Shown: positions 26,439-35,336, numbered from the stretch's first letter. The stretch: 64,000 nucleotides of DNA from an uncultured Clostridia bacterium (GCA_937916395.1 CALFTN010000089.1:26492-90491); one strand, 5' to 3'. Notes: generated from the sequence alone by a model not told the origin. Numbers and translations: made by a program.

Positions 26439-26836
26439 TGCTTGTTGATTTTATTATTGGCGTTGCGGCATCAATTGTCGCAAGTGTCATTTGTGGTTTT
26501 TTTACTAAGAAAGTATTTGGAAAAAACAGTGATGTGTTAACTTCGATTTATATCATTTACACTTCTTTTTCCGCTTTTGTTTTTGTTATTCTGTTAGCCT
26601 TTGTTTTAAGTGGAAACATACAAAATGCTTTTGCAACGTTAACAGGTCAAGGTGCCTTTACGCTTCTTAGATATGTTTCTTCGCTCTTTTGGATTCTATT
26701 TCTTAATGTAACAATTGTAACTATAACTTTCATAATTGTTAGACAGATAGAATTATCACAAAAGAGTATGGATAAAGCGCGTAAGGAAATGATAAATTAT
26801 TATAATTCTCTTAACAAGGAGAGTGATAATAAATGA
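26438..26836 (+). CDS. Small membrane protein inserted between mod and res
   Basis: A 132-residue protein with three to four hydrophobic segments (for example LVDFIIGVAASIVASVICGF, IYTSFSAFVFVILLAFVLSG and SLFWILFLNVTIVTITFIIV) and a short charged C-terminus. It starts at the ATG overlapping the mod stop (TGATG), with AAGGAAGG 7 nt upstream, and its stop overlaps the res start (ATGA). Type III systems normally have mod and res side by side, so a co-translated membrane protein between them is unusual. No family recognised. Confidence 0.65.
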   Translation: MLVDFIIGVAASIVASVICGFFTKKVFGKNSDVLTSIYIIYTSFSAFVFVILLAFVLSGNIQNAFATLTGQGAFTLLRYVSSLFWILFLNVTIVTITFIIVRQIELSQKSMDKARKEMINYYNSLNKESDNK

Positions 26837-29800
26837 AATTCAATTTTAAAATACAACAATACCAAACTGACGCGGTTGAAGCAGTTGCAAGAGTTTTTAA
26901 TGGTCAAGGTCTTGCAGAGAGTGTTGGTTATAGAAGAGATTTAGGTGTTTGGGAAGAAAAAGAGCAACTTTCGCTTGATTCTTATGATGAAATAAATGAT
27001 ATTGGTTATAAGAATGAAGCTGTAAGCCTTTCTGACGAACAGTTATTGAAAAATATTCAAGAGCTTCAGAGCGAAAACAATATTAAACTTTCTCACGAGC
27101 TTATAAAGTCCTTGGGCAGATGTAGCCTTGATATTGAAATGGAAACCGGTACAGGTAAAACTTATGTTTATATCAAAACTATGTTCGAACTTAACAAGCG
27201 ATATGGTTGGAGCAAGTTTATTGTTGTTGTTCCGTCTATTGCCATCCGCGAAGGTGTTAAAAAATCTTTTGAAATAACATCAGAGCATTTTATGGAACAC
27301 TATGGTAAGAAAGCTCGTTTCTTTATTTATAATAGTTCTAACCTTAACCAACTTGATAACTTTTCTTCAAGTTCAGGCATAAATGTAATGATTATAAATA
27401 CCCAGGCTTTTGCATCATCTCTTAAAGAGGATGGTAAGAGCAAAGAGGCTCGTATTATTTATTCTAAGCGAGATGAGTTCGGTTCACGTCGTCCTATTGA
27501 TGTTATTAAGGCAAACAGACCCATTTTAATTCTTGATGAGCCTCAAAAAATGGGTGGCGATGTAACACAAAAGGCACTCAAGAATTTTAATCCGTTGTTT
27601 AGTCTTAACTATTCAGCGACACACAAAACACAACATAATCTTGTTTATGTGCTTGATGCTCTTGATGCTTATAATAAACGGTTAGTTAAAAAGATTGAAG
27701 TCAAAGGTTTTCAGGTTAAGAATTTCCGTGGTACCGATAAATATTTGTATCTTGAAAAGATTGTTCTTTCAAAAAACAAACCGCCTATGGCTAAAATTGA
27801 GCTTGAAATAGCTTATAGTACAATCAATCGCGAAACTCGTATTCTTGGTGTTGGTGAAGATTTGTATTATATTTCGAAAGAAATGGAGCAATACAAGGGG
27901 TATGTTATTTCTGATATTGACCCTATAAGAAACACTGTAACATTTACTAATGGTGAGGTTATTACTGCTGGTGAAGTAGTAGGCGATATTTCAGAAAATG
28001 ATATGCGCCGAATTCAAATAAGAGAAACCATTCTTTCACACTTTGAAAAGGAAGAAAAACTTTATAATAAAGGTATTAAAACACTTTCACTTTTCTTTAT
28101 TGATGAAGTTTCAAAATATCGTCAGTATGATGAAAATGGTGACGAACTTCTTGGTGAATATGGAAGAATGTTTGAAGAGGAATACATAAACATTCTTAAT
28201 GATTATATTACTCTTTATGATACACCTTATCAGAAGTATCTTAAATCAACTTGTGTAGATGTCAGTGCAGTTCATAAAGGATATTTCAGTATTGATAAAA
28301 AGACTGGTAGAAGTATAGATAGTGCTCTTAAAAAAGGTAGTGAATTTTCAGACGATATTTCTGCTTATGACCTTATTCTTAAAAACAAAGAACGTCTTTT
28401 GAGCTTTGAAGAACCTACAAGATTTATATTCTCTCACTCTGCACTTCGTGAGGGTTGGGACAACCCTAATGTATTCCAGATTTGTACATTAAAACATTCT
28501 GATAGTAACACAGCAAAGCGACAAGAAGTTGGTCGTGGTCTTCGTCTTTGTGTAAATCAGGCTGGTAACAGAATGGATGTCGAAAGTTGTGGTGATACTG
28601 TTCACGATATAAATATGCTTACTGTTATTGCAAGTGAAAGTTATAAAGATTTTGTAAAAGACTTACAGTCTGATATTAAAACAATGCTTTATGACAGACC
28701 TACTGTAGCTACAAGTGATTACTTTAAAGGTAAGACTGTTAAGGTTGATGATGTACCTACTTTAATCGATTCTAAAACAGCTGATGCTATTGAATTCTAT
28801 CTTATTCAGAATGGTTATGTTGATATGGATAGAAAGGTTACAGATAAATACAGAGCAGATGTTGAAATGAATACTGTTGCAGCTTTACCAGATAATCTTA
28901 AACCAATGGCAGAAGGTATTCATAAACTTGTTCAGTCTGTTTATGATGACAGTATTCTTGAAAGTATGTTTAGTGATGGTCACAGTACGAAAGTTACAGA
29001 AAACCCATTAAACGATAATTTCTTTAAAAAGGAATTCCAGAATTTATGGAAGCAGATTAACCATAAATATGCTTATACTGTAAATTTTGATAGTGATGAA
29101 CTTATTAAGAAATCAATTGACCATATAAATGCTAAATTATTCGTTTCAGAACTTCAGTATACAACAACAGTTGGTCGTCAGAAGGATGATATGACTGAAA
29201 ATGAAATTAATCGAAGCGAAAGCTTTAGTGGTGAAAAGAGTAGAACAAAAACACTCAAGCACGCAGGTCAAAGCAAAATTAAATATGACCTTGTCGGTAA
29301 AATTGCTGGTGCAACATTGTTGACGCGTAAAACTGTTGTAACAATTCTCAAAAGCCTCAGAGAAGATAAAATTTATATGTTTAAAAATAACCCTGAAGAA
29401 TTTATTTCTAAGGTTAGTAAACTTATAAATGAACAAAAAGCTACAATGATTGTTGAACATATTTCATACAATGAAATTGATGGTGAATACGACAGTGCAA
29501 TATTTACTGCAGAGAAAAGTACACAGACTATTGATAAAGCATTTAAAGGTGCTAAATCAATTCAGGATTATGTGTTTACAGATGGTTCTGCTGAAAAGAG
29601 TGTAGAACGCCGATTTGCAGAAGATTTAGATGCGGCAGAAGAAGTTTGTGTATATGCTAAACTTCCAAAAGGTTTCCATATACCAACACCAGTTGGTAAT
29701 TATTCACCTGACTGGGCTATTGCGTTTTATGAAGGTACAGTAAAACACATTTATTTTGTTGCTGAAACAAAAGGTACAATGGATTCACTCGAACTCCGTC

Positions 29801-29922
29801 CTATTGAACAGGCAAAGATAAAATGTGCCAAAAAACTCTTTAATGAACTTTCAACTAACAATGTTAGATACCACGAAGTAGATAGTTATCAGAGTTTACT
29901 TAATATTATGAGTACGTTATAA
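26833..29922 (+). CDS. res: Type III-like restriction enzyme subunit (Res), helicase-nuclease
   Basis: A 1029-residue protein. The superfamily 2 translocase core has METGTGKT (103-110, Walker A), ILDEPQKMGG (about 233-242, the DEPQ box typical of type III Res), SALREGWDNPNVFQ and QEVGRGLRLC (motifs V/VI, about 535-570). A C-terminal PD-(D/E)xK nuclease is visible as SPDWAI followed by FVAETKG (about 957-983). With Mod it would cleave DNA lacking methylation. Length and order agree with type III Res. A strong terminator follows, closing the operon. Confidence 0.9.
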   Translation: MKFNFKIQQYQTDAVEAVARVFNGQGLAESVGYRRDLGVWEEKEQLSLDSYDEINDIGYKNEAVSLSDEQLLKNIQELQSENNIKLSHELIKSLGRCSLDIEMETGTGKTYVYIKTMFELNKRYGWSKFIVVVPSIAIREGVKKSFEITSEHFMEHYGKKARFFIYNSSNLNQLDNFSSSSGINVMIINTQAFASSLKEDGKSKEARIIYSKRDEFGSRRPIDVIKANRPILILDEPQKMGGDVTQKALKNFNPLFSLNYSATHKTQHNLVYVLDALDAYNKRLVKKIEVKGFQVKNFRGTDKYLYLEKIVLSKNKPPMAKIELEIAYSTINRETRILGVGEDLYYISKEMEQYKGYVISDIDPIRNTVTFTNGEVITAGEVVGDISENDMRRIQIRETILSHFEKEEKLYNKGIKTLSLFFIDEVSKYRQYDENGDELLGEYGRMFEEEYINILNDYITLYDTPYQKYLKSTCVDVSAVHKGYFSIDKKTGRSIDSALKKGSEFSDDISAYDLILKNKERLLSFEEPTRFIFSHSALREGWDNPNVFQICTLKHSDSNTAKRQEVGRGLRLCVNQAGNRMDVESCGDTVHDINMLTVIASESYKDFVKDLQSDIKTMLYDRPTVATSDYFKGKTVKVDDVPTLIDSKTADAIEFYLIQNGYVDMDRKVTDKYRADVEMNTVAALPDNLKPMAEGIHKLVQSVYDDSILESMFSDGHSTKVTENPLNDNFFKKEFQNLWKQINHKYAYTVNFDSDELIKKSIDHINAKLFVSELQYTTTVGRQKDDMTENEINRSESFSGEKSRTKTLKHAGQSKIKYDLVGKIAGATLLTRKTVVTILKSLREDKIYMFKNNPEEFISKVSKLINEQKATMIVEHISYNEIDGEYDSAIFTAEKSTQTIDKAFKGAKSIQDYVFTDGSAEKSVERRFAEDLDAAEEVCVYAKLPKGFHIPTPVGNYSPDWAIAFYEGTVKHIYFVAETKGTMDSLELRPIEQAKIKCAKKLFNELSTNNVRYHEVDSYQSLLNIMSTL

Positions 29923-29924
29923 AA

Positions 29925-29957
29925 TTAAAGCACAAGATGTTTAATCTTGTGCTTTAA
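29925..29957 (+). terminator. Terminator after res
   Basis: A perfect 14-bp stem TTAAAGCACAAGAT/ATCTTGTGCTTTAA with a 5-nt loop, followed by a T/A-rich run. It ends the defence operon. Confidence 0.8.
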
Positions 29958-30026
29958 TAAATATTTCTCTGGACTTTCTAAAACTTCTGTGGTATATGTT
30001 TGTGTTGCATGAAAGGGGTGCAACAT

Positions 30027-30296
30027 ATGAAAACGATAGAAGATTTATATTTAGGCAAGATAAGTCCGTGTGAGAATATGATTCGTGGTAATGATAAGTA
30101 CAAGGATTTACTACGATTGTATTCGAGCAACCAGGAAAAGTTATTATCAACGCTCACAGAAGAACAGAAAGAACGATATGAAAAGATACACGATTGTGCA
30201 GATGAGCTGTGCAACGAACTTGAAAAACAATCGTTCATAAATGGGTTCAGTTTAGGTGTCCAACTTGTGACAGAATCACTGAAGAGGTACGATTAG
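30027..30296 (+). CDS. DUF6809 family protein, copy 2
   Basis: An 89-residue near-identical copy of the protein at 2599. It has the same EDLYLGKISPCENMIRG opening and GVQLVTESL end, with differences mainly at the extreme C-terminus. The start is the ATG at 30027 as in copy 1; the longer frame from 30000 lies in the duplicated leader. DUF6809 has no known function. Its place between the defence operon and the mobility module, and its second copy outside the element, suggest it travels with this element family. Confidence 0.75.
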   Translation: MKTIEDLYLGKISPCENMIRGNDKYKDLLRLYSSNQEKLLSTLTEEQKERYEKIHDCADELCNELEKQSFINGFSLGVQLVTESLKRYD

Positions 30297-30350
30297 AACT
30301 ATCACAAAATCTCGCCCAGTTCAGCCTACAAATGCCCAAATAAACGACTT

Positions 30351-30387
30351 AACACCGAGAGTAAGGTAAAACCTCGCTCTTGGTGTT
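30351..30387 (+). terminator. Terminator after DUF6809 copy 2
   Basis: An 11-bp stem AACACCGAGAG/CTCTTGGTGTT (one G-T pair) with a 15-nt loop, followed by ATTTTATTTTT. Confidence 0.75.
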
Positions 30388-30440
30388 ATTTTATTTTTGT
30401 GGCCAAACTGATGGGAAATATATTGTGAAATATTTAAAGT

Positions 30441-30462
30441 AACGCTCATGAATGTGGGCGTT
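30441..30462 (+). terminator. Second terminator hairpin
   Basis: AACGCTC/GGGCGTT (7 bp, one G-T pair, 8-nt loop) with ATTTTTTT directly after. Confidence 0.7.
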
Positions 30463-30572
30463 ATTTTTTTGCGAAAATTTTTAAAAATTTTGAAGTTAGG
30501 ATGTCCTATTTTGAGGTGTGAAATGTCCGTTGTCAAGTAGAGTGGATTTTAAAATTTTATGGAATTTTGGTA

Positions 30573-31095
30573 CTCAAATTCTAAAAAAATTCCCAAGTAA
30601 TAGATAGAAAGTGTTTTGATTTAAAAAATAATTTCGTGCAAATGTGAAAAAAGTCGCTAATAACGGGGGTGAGAGATAAATAATGTAAACAAATTATAAA
30701 CTTTGAAAAAATATGGTTCTCAAAATCAAAAAAAGTCAGCCGTATAAAGAATGAGGGGTAAAAATTGTAAACAAATTATAAAACCTCATAATTTTTTGGC
30801 CAAAACTCAAAAAAGGTCGCTAATACAAGGTAGTAAAAGACAGAAATAATTGCAAACAAATTTTAAGTTTTTCAAAAATGAGGTTATCAAAATCTAAAAA
30901 ATTAGCAAGTAAGAAGTAGAAGGGTATTTTGATTTTAAAAATAATTTGGTGCAAATTTAAAAAAATTAAGCAATAAGGGAGTAAGAGATAAAAACTTGTA
31001 AACAAATTATAAAGTTTCAAAAAATTCGTTTATCAAAATCAAAAAAATTAAGCAGTAAGAGGATGAGGGGGGAAATATGAAAAGATTTATCAAAA
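30573..31095 (+). repeat. Array of about seven degenerate ~75-bp repeats (iteron-like)
   Basis: Units start near 30573, 30651, 30719, 30801, 30886, 30962 and 31032. Each has a TCAAAATCAAAAAAA-like run, a TAAG..GGAGTGAGAGATAAA-like middle and, in most, GTAAACAAATTATAAA (exact at 30685, 30767 and 30998, near-exact at 30852). Units 1-2 and 5-6 also match as longer blocks about 313 bp apart, so the array grew by duplication of several units. It is gene-free and lies directly upstream of the mobility operon. Candidate binding array of a replication, partition or transfer protein. Confidence 0.65.
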
Positions 31096-31121
31096 AAGAT
31101 TTTTAAAACTTTTCGTTTTTA

Positions 31122-31480
31122 GGAATAAATCATATTCCCTGTGTCGGGGAATATATGGAAGGCAAAATTTCCGTGTACCTTGAAAATTTAATAAGTCTGC
31201 CAGCAGGATATGTGGAGCATGTGGATTGAGCGATGACAGCAGAAGAAATTCTGTACCGTAGGAGAAAGGTGCGAAAGCACTCTCGAAAGAGAATCGGTAA
31301 GCCAACCACTCCTACAAAACGAGATTGGAAAGATGTCAGGAACGATGTTGGGTGAGACAGACTAAATGTGATTCAGGAGAAGGACTTGTAAACTTTCTCT
31401 TATGAGGATGGCTCTTGAATTGCAAAAATAAATTACAAGGAGTTGAAAGTTAAAAGTACAAATTCAAGTTGTAAATAATA
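31122..31480 (+). ncRNA. Candidate large structured RNA upstream of the excisionase gene
   Basis: About 350 gene-free bases with dense pairing. ATATTCCC/GGGGAATAT is at 31133-31153. A multibranch domain closed by GTAGGAG (31258-31264) and CTCCTAC (31309-31315) encloses two hairpins capped by GAAA tetraloops (GTGC-GAAA-GCAC and TCTC-GAAA-GAGA). Further paired GGA/TCC-rich segments follow to about 31420. Base composition is clearly richer in G and C than the flanking repeats. GNRA loops of this kind are typical of large RNAs with tertiary contacts. I cannot assign a family; raiA-type and other element-borne RNAs should be compared. Confidence 0.55.
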
Positions 31481-31514
31481 CATCTCATAAAACAAAACGA
31501 AAGAAGGTGAAAAA

Positions 31515-31724
31515 ATGAAAACGTGTAAATTTAAATCTTATGATGAACTGCCCATCTTTTTAAATGCGGAGTTAATTGCTGAAACATTAGGCATTGCAGT
31601 TTCATCTGCGTATGAAATTATGCATGAAAAAGATTTCCCAGTGCTCAAAGTTGGTGGAAGAATGTTAGTTGAAAAACAAAGTTTTAAAAATTGGATTGCT
31701 GAAAAAACAGGAGGTAAGAAATGA
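31515..31724 (+). CDS. Excisionase-like DNA-binding protein
   Basis: A 69-residue protein with a winged-helix MerR/excisionase (HTH_17) pattern: FLNAELIAETLGIAVSSAYEI as the helix-turn-helix and FPVLKVGGRMLVEKQSFKNWI as wing and following helix. Proteins of this type direct excision by tyrosine recombinases or regulate element genes. An AAGAAGGTG lies 5 nt before the ATG. It overlaps the next gene by 4 bp (ATGA) and begins the mobility operon. Confidence 0.75.
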   Translation: MKTCKFKSYDELPIFLNAELIAETLGIAVSSAYEIMHEKDFPVLKVGGRMLVEKQSFKNWIAEKTGGKK

Positions 31725-32161
31725 GAAAAGAAGAACTTAATAAAAGATATTATCATTTGCCAAACGAGATTATGCAACTCGGTTTGTCGGTTGGTGAAAT
31801 AGCAGTATACAACTATCTGAAATATTGTGAAGACAGAAAAACATATCAGTGCTATCCGAGTTACAGAAAAATTGGTGAGGCGTTGAGTATCAGTAAAAAG
31901 ACGGTGTACAAGTATGTAAAAAGTCTTGAGGAAAAGCAATTGATTTCGACTGAACCTACAACAGTAACTTTGAAATCAGGCAAAAAACAAAATGGTAATT
32001 TACTGTATACGATAAGACCGATTCAGGATGCTACCGACTTCTATTACGAAAAGCAAATGTATGAATTAGAGAAAAAATCACGGGACCAAGAAGCACTTGA
32101 AAAACTCAGGAAATTCGAACAGAAGCACCCCGAAATGAACGAATTGGAGTGGTTAATATAA
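31721..32161 (+). CDS. Helix-turn-helix protein (HTH_36-like, replication/regulation)
   Basis: A 146-residue protein. Residues 1-90 form a winged helix of the HTH_36 type (YYHLPNEIMQLGLSVGEIAV, CYPSYRKIGEALSISKKTVY), as in initiator-like or regulatory proteins of small Firmicutes elements. The rest is a charged helix. It overlaps the excisionase gene and is followed by the hairpin region at 32175. It could bind the repeat array at 30573-31095 (inference). Confidence 0.65.
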   Translation: MRKEELNKRYYHLPNEIMQLGLSVGEIAVYNYLKYCEDRKTYQCYPSYRKIGEALSISKKTVYKYVKSLEEKQLISTEPTTVTLKSGKKQNGNLLYTIRPIQDATDFYYEKQMYELEKKSRDQEALEKLRKFEQKHPEMNELEWLI

Positions 32162-32174
32162 GAAGCAGGTTAAA

Positions 32175-32299
32175 GCGAGGCGTCTCCTCGCAAATCACAT
32201 CAGACGGCAGAGCCGACTGTTTCAAGGTTTCTAAAAAGATTTTCAGGGGTCTATTTAAGAGTTTAAAAATAAAAATGGAGCTGTAAAACCCTGAAAATC
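32175..32299 (+). other. Three-hairpin conserved structure, copy B (candidate oriT or structured RNA)
   Basis: Hairpin 1 GCGAGG/CCTCGC (32175-32191); hairpin 2 CAGACGGC-AGA-GCCGACTG (32201-32219) followed by TTTCAAGG; hairpin 3 with perfect 11-bp arms GATTTTCAGGG (32238-32248) and CCCTGAAAATC (32289-32299). The order matches copy A at 5463-5579 while several stem bases differ but still pair. Its location just upstream of a ribbon-helix-helix-like gene and the relaxase is where an origin of transfer is expected. Confidence 0.6.
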
Positions 32300-32374
32300 G
32301 CCGCAAATGGCTAAAAATAAGGATTTGTAACGGGATACCTTAGGATTTAACTAAAAATGAAAGGAGTTTGAAAA

Positions 32375-32779
32375 ATGAAAGAAAACAAAAAGAAATGGGC
32401 CTACTGGATGACACCTTCTATGGTAGATGAAATACAAAAAATGGTGGATGAAGGCTATGCAAAATCAAAAAGTGTTTTCGTTTGTGATGCAGTTGAATTC
32501 TATATAAACTACTTAAAAACGAAAGATAATTTGGATTTCATTTCACCTTTACTTGCAAAAGCTGTGCGAAATGAACTCAGCAGCTTTGAAAAAAATGTGT
32601 GTGAAATGTTGTTTAAAGTTGCAGTAGAAAATGCAAAACAGAGTCGCATGATGGCATATATAAATGATATTTATGATGAAGATTTTGAAAGAATTAATGA
32701 TGTAAGCTGTCAAGACGTTGCTCATAATAATGGAGTAGTTTCATTCAAAGATATTAACGATACATTCTGGAATAAGTAA
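32375..32779 (+). CDS. Ribbon-helix-helix-like relaxosome accessory protein
   Basis: A 134-residue protein whose first 55 residues (WAYWMTPSMVDEIQKMVDEG, SKSVFVCDAVEFYINYL) fit a strand-helix-helix DNA-binding fold, followed by helices. It lies 14 nt upstream of the relaxase gene, the usual place of MobC-like accessory proteins that bind oriT. AAAGGAG precedes the ATG. Assignment rests on pattern and neighbourhood. Confidence 0.65.
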   Translation: MKENKKKWAYWMTPSMVDEIQKMVDEGYAKSKSVFVCDAVEFYINYLKTKDNLDFISPLLAKAVRNELSSFEKNVCEMLFKVAVENAKQSRMMAYINDIYDEDFERINDVSCQDVAHNNGVVSFKDINDTFWNK

Positions 32780-32793
32780 AGAAAGGTTGAGTT

Positions 32794-34101
32794 ATGGCAA
32801 AAATAATTTTTACAAGTAGATATTTTAAAAATGCAAAAAGCTCTAAGCTGGGTAAACTCGTTAAATATATGGGAACGAGAGAAGGTGTTGAAAAACTTCC
32901 TGTTGGTGAAGACCACTCTCCTTCTACTGTAAATCAGCAGAGAGTTATTAAAGAAATTGTTTCAAAAATGCCTTACACAAAAGAGTATCCTGAGTATAAA
33001 GATTACGAAAACGAAAGTTCAAAATGCAATGCTTCTGAATTTATTGATGCAGCTATTGAAAGAAATGCTGACAAAGTTCAGGATAGTAAAAAATTAGTTT
33101 CATACATAGCAGAGCGACCTGGTGTTGAAAAACTTGGTAAGCATGGTTTGTTTTCTCTGTCGGATGACAAGATTGATTTGGATAAAGTTTCAGATGAAGT
33201 TTCAAATCACGAAGGAATTGTCTGGACTCATGTTGTGAGTTTAAAAAGAGAAGATGCAGAAAGACTTGGATACAATAATGCAGATGCATGGAAAAGTTTA
33301 ATGAGAAGAAAAGTCTTTGAAATTGCCGAAGCGCATAAAATTAAACCGAGTAATTTAAAAATTTATGCTGCGTTTCATAACACAACTCATCATCCACATA
33401 TGCACATGCTTGTTTATTCAAGTGACCCGAATGAAGGTTACTTAACTAAAAAACAGATAGATAATCTTCGTAGTACATTCGGTAATGATATCTTTCGTAA
33501 TGAGCAATACAAATTGTTTCAGGCAGAAACTCTTAAGAGAGATGAAATTAAAAGTCGTATGAGAGATATTCTGAATAAATATGATATTTCACAAGATGAC
33601 ATTGGTATTAGTTATAAATTGAATGATTTAGCTAAAAAACTTGAAAAGGTTGATGGCAAAAAGAAGTATGGTTATCTACCCAAAGATATAAAAAAAGATG
33701 TTGATAACATTGTAAAAGTAATGGCGAAAAATCCCAAAATACAATCGATTTATAAAGAATGGAATGACATCAATCGTAAAAAACTTGCACTTTACTATGA
33801 CAGTAGTAAGAAACCAGATGTTCCACTTGAAGAGAACAAAGAGTTCAGAAGCATAAAAAATATGATTATAGAATCGGCATTGAAATATATTTCTGCACCG
33901 ATGAAACACGAAGTAAGTCTGGTACAAGAAGGTGTAAAGTTACTTCATAGTCTTGCAAAACTGATTGATGATGATATTGATAATCAGTTAAATAATTTTG
34001 ATTCGAAAGTAGATAGAAAACTTCGTGCAAAAATTAATGAAAAGAAAATTGCACAAGGTCAGAAAATTGAAGGACAAGGTTACTCTTCAATGAGTATGTA
34101 A
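32794..34101 (+). CDS. MobP3-type relaxase
   Basis: A 435-residue relaxase of the MobP3/MobL kind common in Clostridia. It has the opening KIIFTSRYFKNAKSSKLGKL with VKYMGTREGVEKL, the middle IVWTHVVSLKREDAERLGY, and the metal-binding triad HHPHMHMLVY (about 199-208). The catalytic Tyr is not obvious to me by eye. It nicks oriT and leads the strand into a recipient. No coupling protein or type IV secretion gene is in the element, so it should be mobilizable by a helper, not self-transmissible. Confidence 0.85.
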   Translation: MAKIIFTSRYFKNAKSSKLGKLVKYMGTREGVEKLPVGEDHSPSTVNQQRVIKEIVSKMPYTKEYPEYKDYENESSKCNASEFIDAAIERNADKVQDSKKLVSYIAERPGVEKLGKHGLFSLSDDKIDLDKVSDEVSNHEGIVWTHVVSLKREDAERLGYNNADAWKSLMRRKVFEIAEAHKIKPSNLKIYAAFHNTTHHPHMHMLVYSSDPNEGYLTKKQIDNLRSTFGNDIFRNEQYKLFQAETLKRDEIKSRMRDILNKYDISQDDIGISYKLNDLAKKLEKVDGKKKYGYLPKDIKKDVDNIVKVMAKNPKIQSIYKEWNDINRKKLALYYDSSKKPDVPLEENKEFRSIKNMIIESALKYISAPMKHEVSLVQEGVKLLHSLAKLIDDDIDNQLNNFDSKVDRKLRAKINEKKIAQGQKIEGQGYSSMSM

Positions 34102-34169
34102 ATTTATCTGGATATTATGAAGATATTGTGATATGTGTTGTTTGAAAATTAAAATAAAGGAGTGAGAAA

Positions 34170-35336
34170 ATGTCAAAACACAGACCAAGCGGAGATGGAA
34201 TGATAAGAAACAGAGGGAAATTCTGGGAAGGAAGAATAGTTGTAGGACATAATTCTGACCAGTCTCCGATATATCGATATGTGTACGGTAAGACACAAAA
34301 AGAATTGATTGAAAAAATGCATCAGAAACATATTGAGTATGATGGAATTGAATTAAGTGATAACAGTAACCTTAAACTTTCAGAATGGCTTGAGATATGG
34401 ATTGAAAAGTATGCAAAAGTAAAATTAAAATTTCAGACCTATGAAAGTTATTTAAGTTCTATAAATCTATATATAAACCCATACATTGGTGATAAGCGGA
34501 TTTCAAAAATAACTTCAAATGATATTCAGGAACTATATACTACACTGAAAAAAGAAGGCAGAGTAAACTATCATCCTGAGTATGGTAAACAACTTTCTGC
34601 TTCAACAGTTTCTACAGTACATCGTGTACTGAGTGCTGCGTTAGAAGATGCAGTAAAAAATGGTTATATACATAAAAATCCTGTAAAGTTCACCAAACCC
34701 CCTAAAAGGAAAAATGGTGAGATGAAAATACTTAATGAAGAGGAACTTGAAAGATTTATGGAAGTCATAAAACAAGAACCATTCTGGGATGATTTATTCT
34801 ATCTTGAGATGACAACAGGTTTAAGATTAGGTGAGTTGTGTGGGTTGAAATGGTCAGACTTTGATGAGAAAGGTAAAACACTTGTTATATCAAGAACAAT
34901 ATGTTTCAGAGGTGGAGAGCTGATAGAGGGAGATACAAAAACAAGAAACGGGAACAGAATAATTTATCTGCCTGAAAGTACTTATAAGATGATGAATGAG
35001 AGAAAGATGAAGATAGATAGTCAGTGGGTGTTTCCTAATCCGTTGGATAATAGCAAACCAGTGAATCCGAGTAGTGCATATATGACTATGAAAAAATTGC
35101 TTGAAAAAGCAGAATGTCCTGACATCCGTTTTCACGATTTAAGACATACATTTGCTACACATGCAATATCAAGTGGCGTAGATGTAAAAACGCTTTCAAA
35201 TATATTAGGACATTCAAAGTCGAGTTTTACATTAGATACATACACTCATGTAACAACAGAAATGCAGAAAAGTGCATCAGAAAAAATTGAAAATATGCTG
35301 GATGATATGTTTGGATTGGATGTGATGAGCTTATGA
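34170..35336 (+). CDS. Tyrosine recombinase/integrase 1
   Basis: A 388-residue tyrosine recombinase. An N-terminal arm-binding domain (SGDGMIRNRGKFWEGRIVVG) and SAM-like core-binding domain precede the catalytic domain: Arg in TTGLRLGEL (about 219), HDLRHTFATH (about 322), LGHSKSSFTLDTYTHV with the nucleophile Tyr (about 360). AAAGGAG upstream. It overlaps the second recombinase by 4 bp (ATGA). One or both should drive integration at the adjacent tRNA-Pro. Confidence 0.9.
   Translation: MSKHRPSGDGMIRNRGKFWEGRIVVGHNSDQSPIYRYVYGKTQKELIEKMHQKHIEYDGIELSDNSNLKLSEWLEIWIEKYAKVKLKFQTYESYLSSINLYINPYIGDKRISKITSNDIQELYTTLKKEGRVNYHPEYGKQLSASTVSTVHRVLSAALEDAVKNGYIHKNPVKFTKPPKRKNGEMKILNEEELERFMEVIKQEPFWDDLFYLEMTTGLRLGELCGLKWSDFDEKGKTLVISRTICFRGGELIEGDTKTRNGNRIIYLPESTYKMMNERKMKIDSQWVFPNPLDNSKPVNPSSAYMTMKKLLEKAECPDIRFHDLRHTFATHAISSGVDVKTLSNILGHSKSSFTLDTYTHVTTEMQKSASEKIENMLDDMFGLDVMSL

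Noticed and set aside
14057..29922. DISARM or BREX system
   Set aside because: No recognisable DrmA/B, PglX, PglZ or BrxC homologs; Mod/Res have type III features.
30573..31095. CRISPR array
   Set aside because: Units are degenerate, not separated by unique spacers of constant length, and no cas genes are present.
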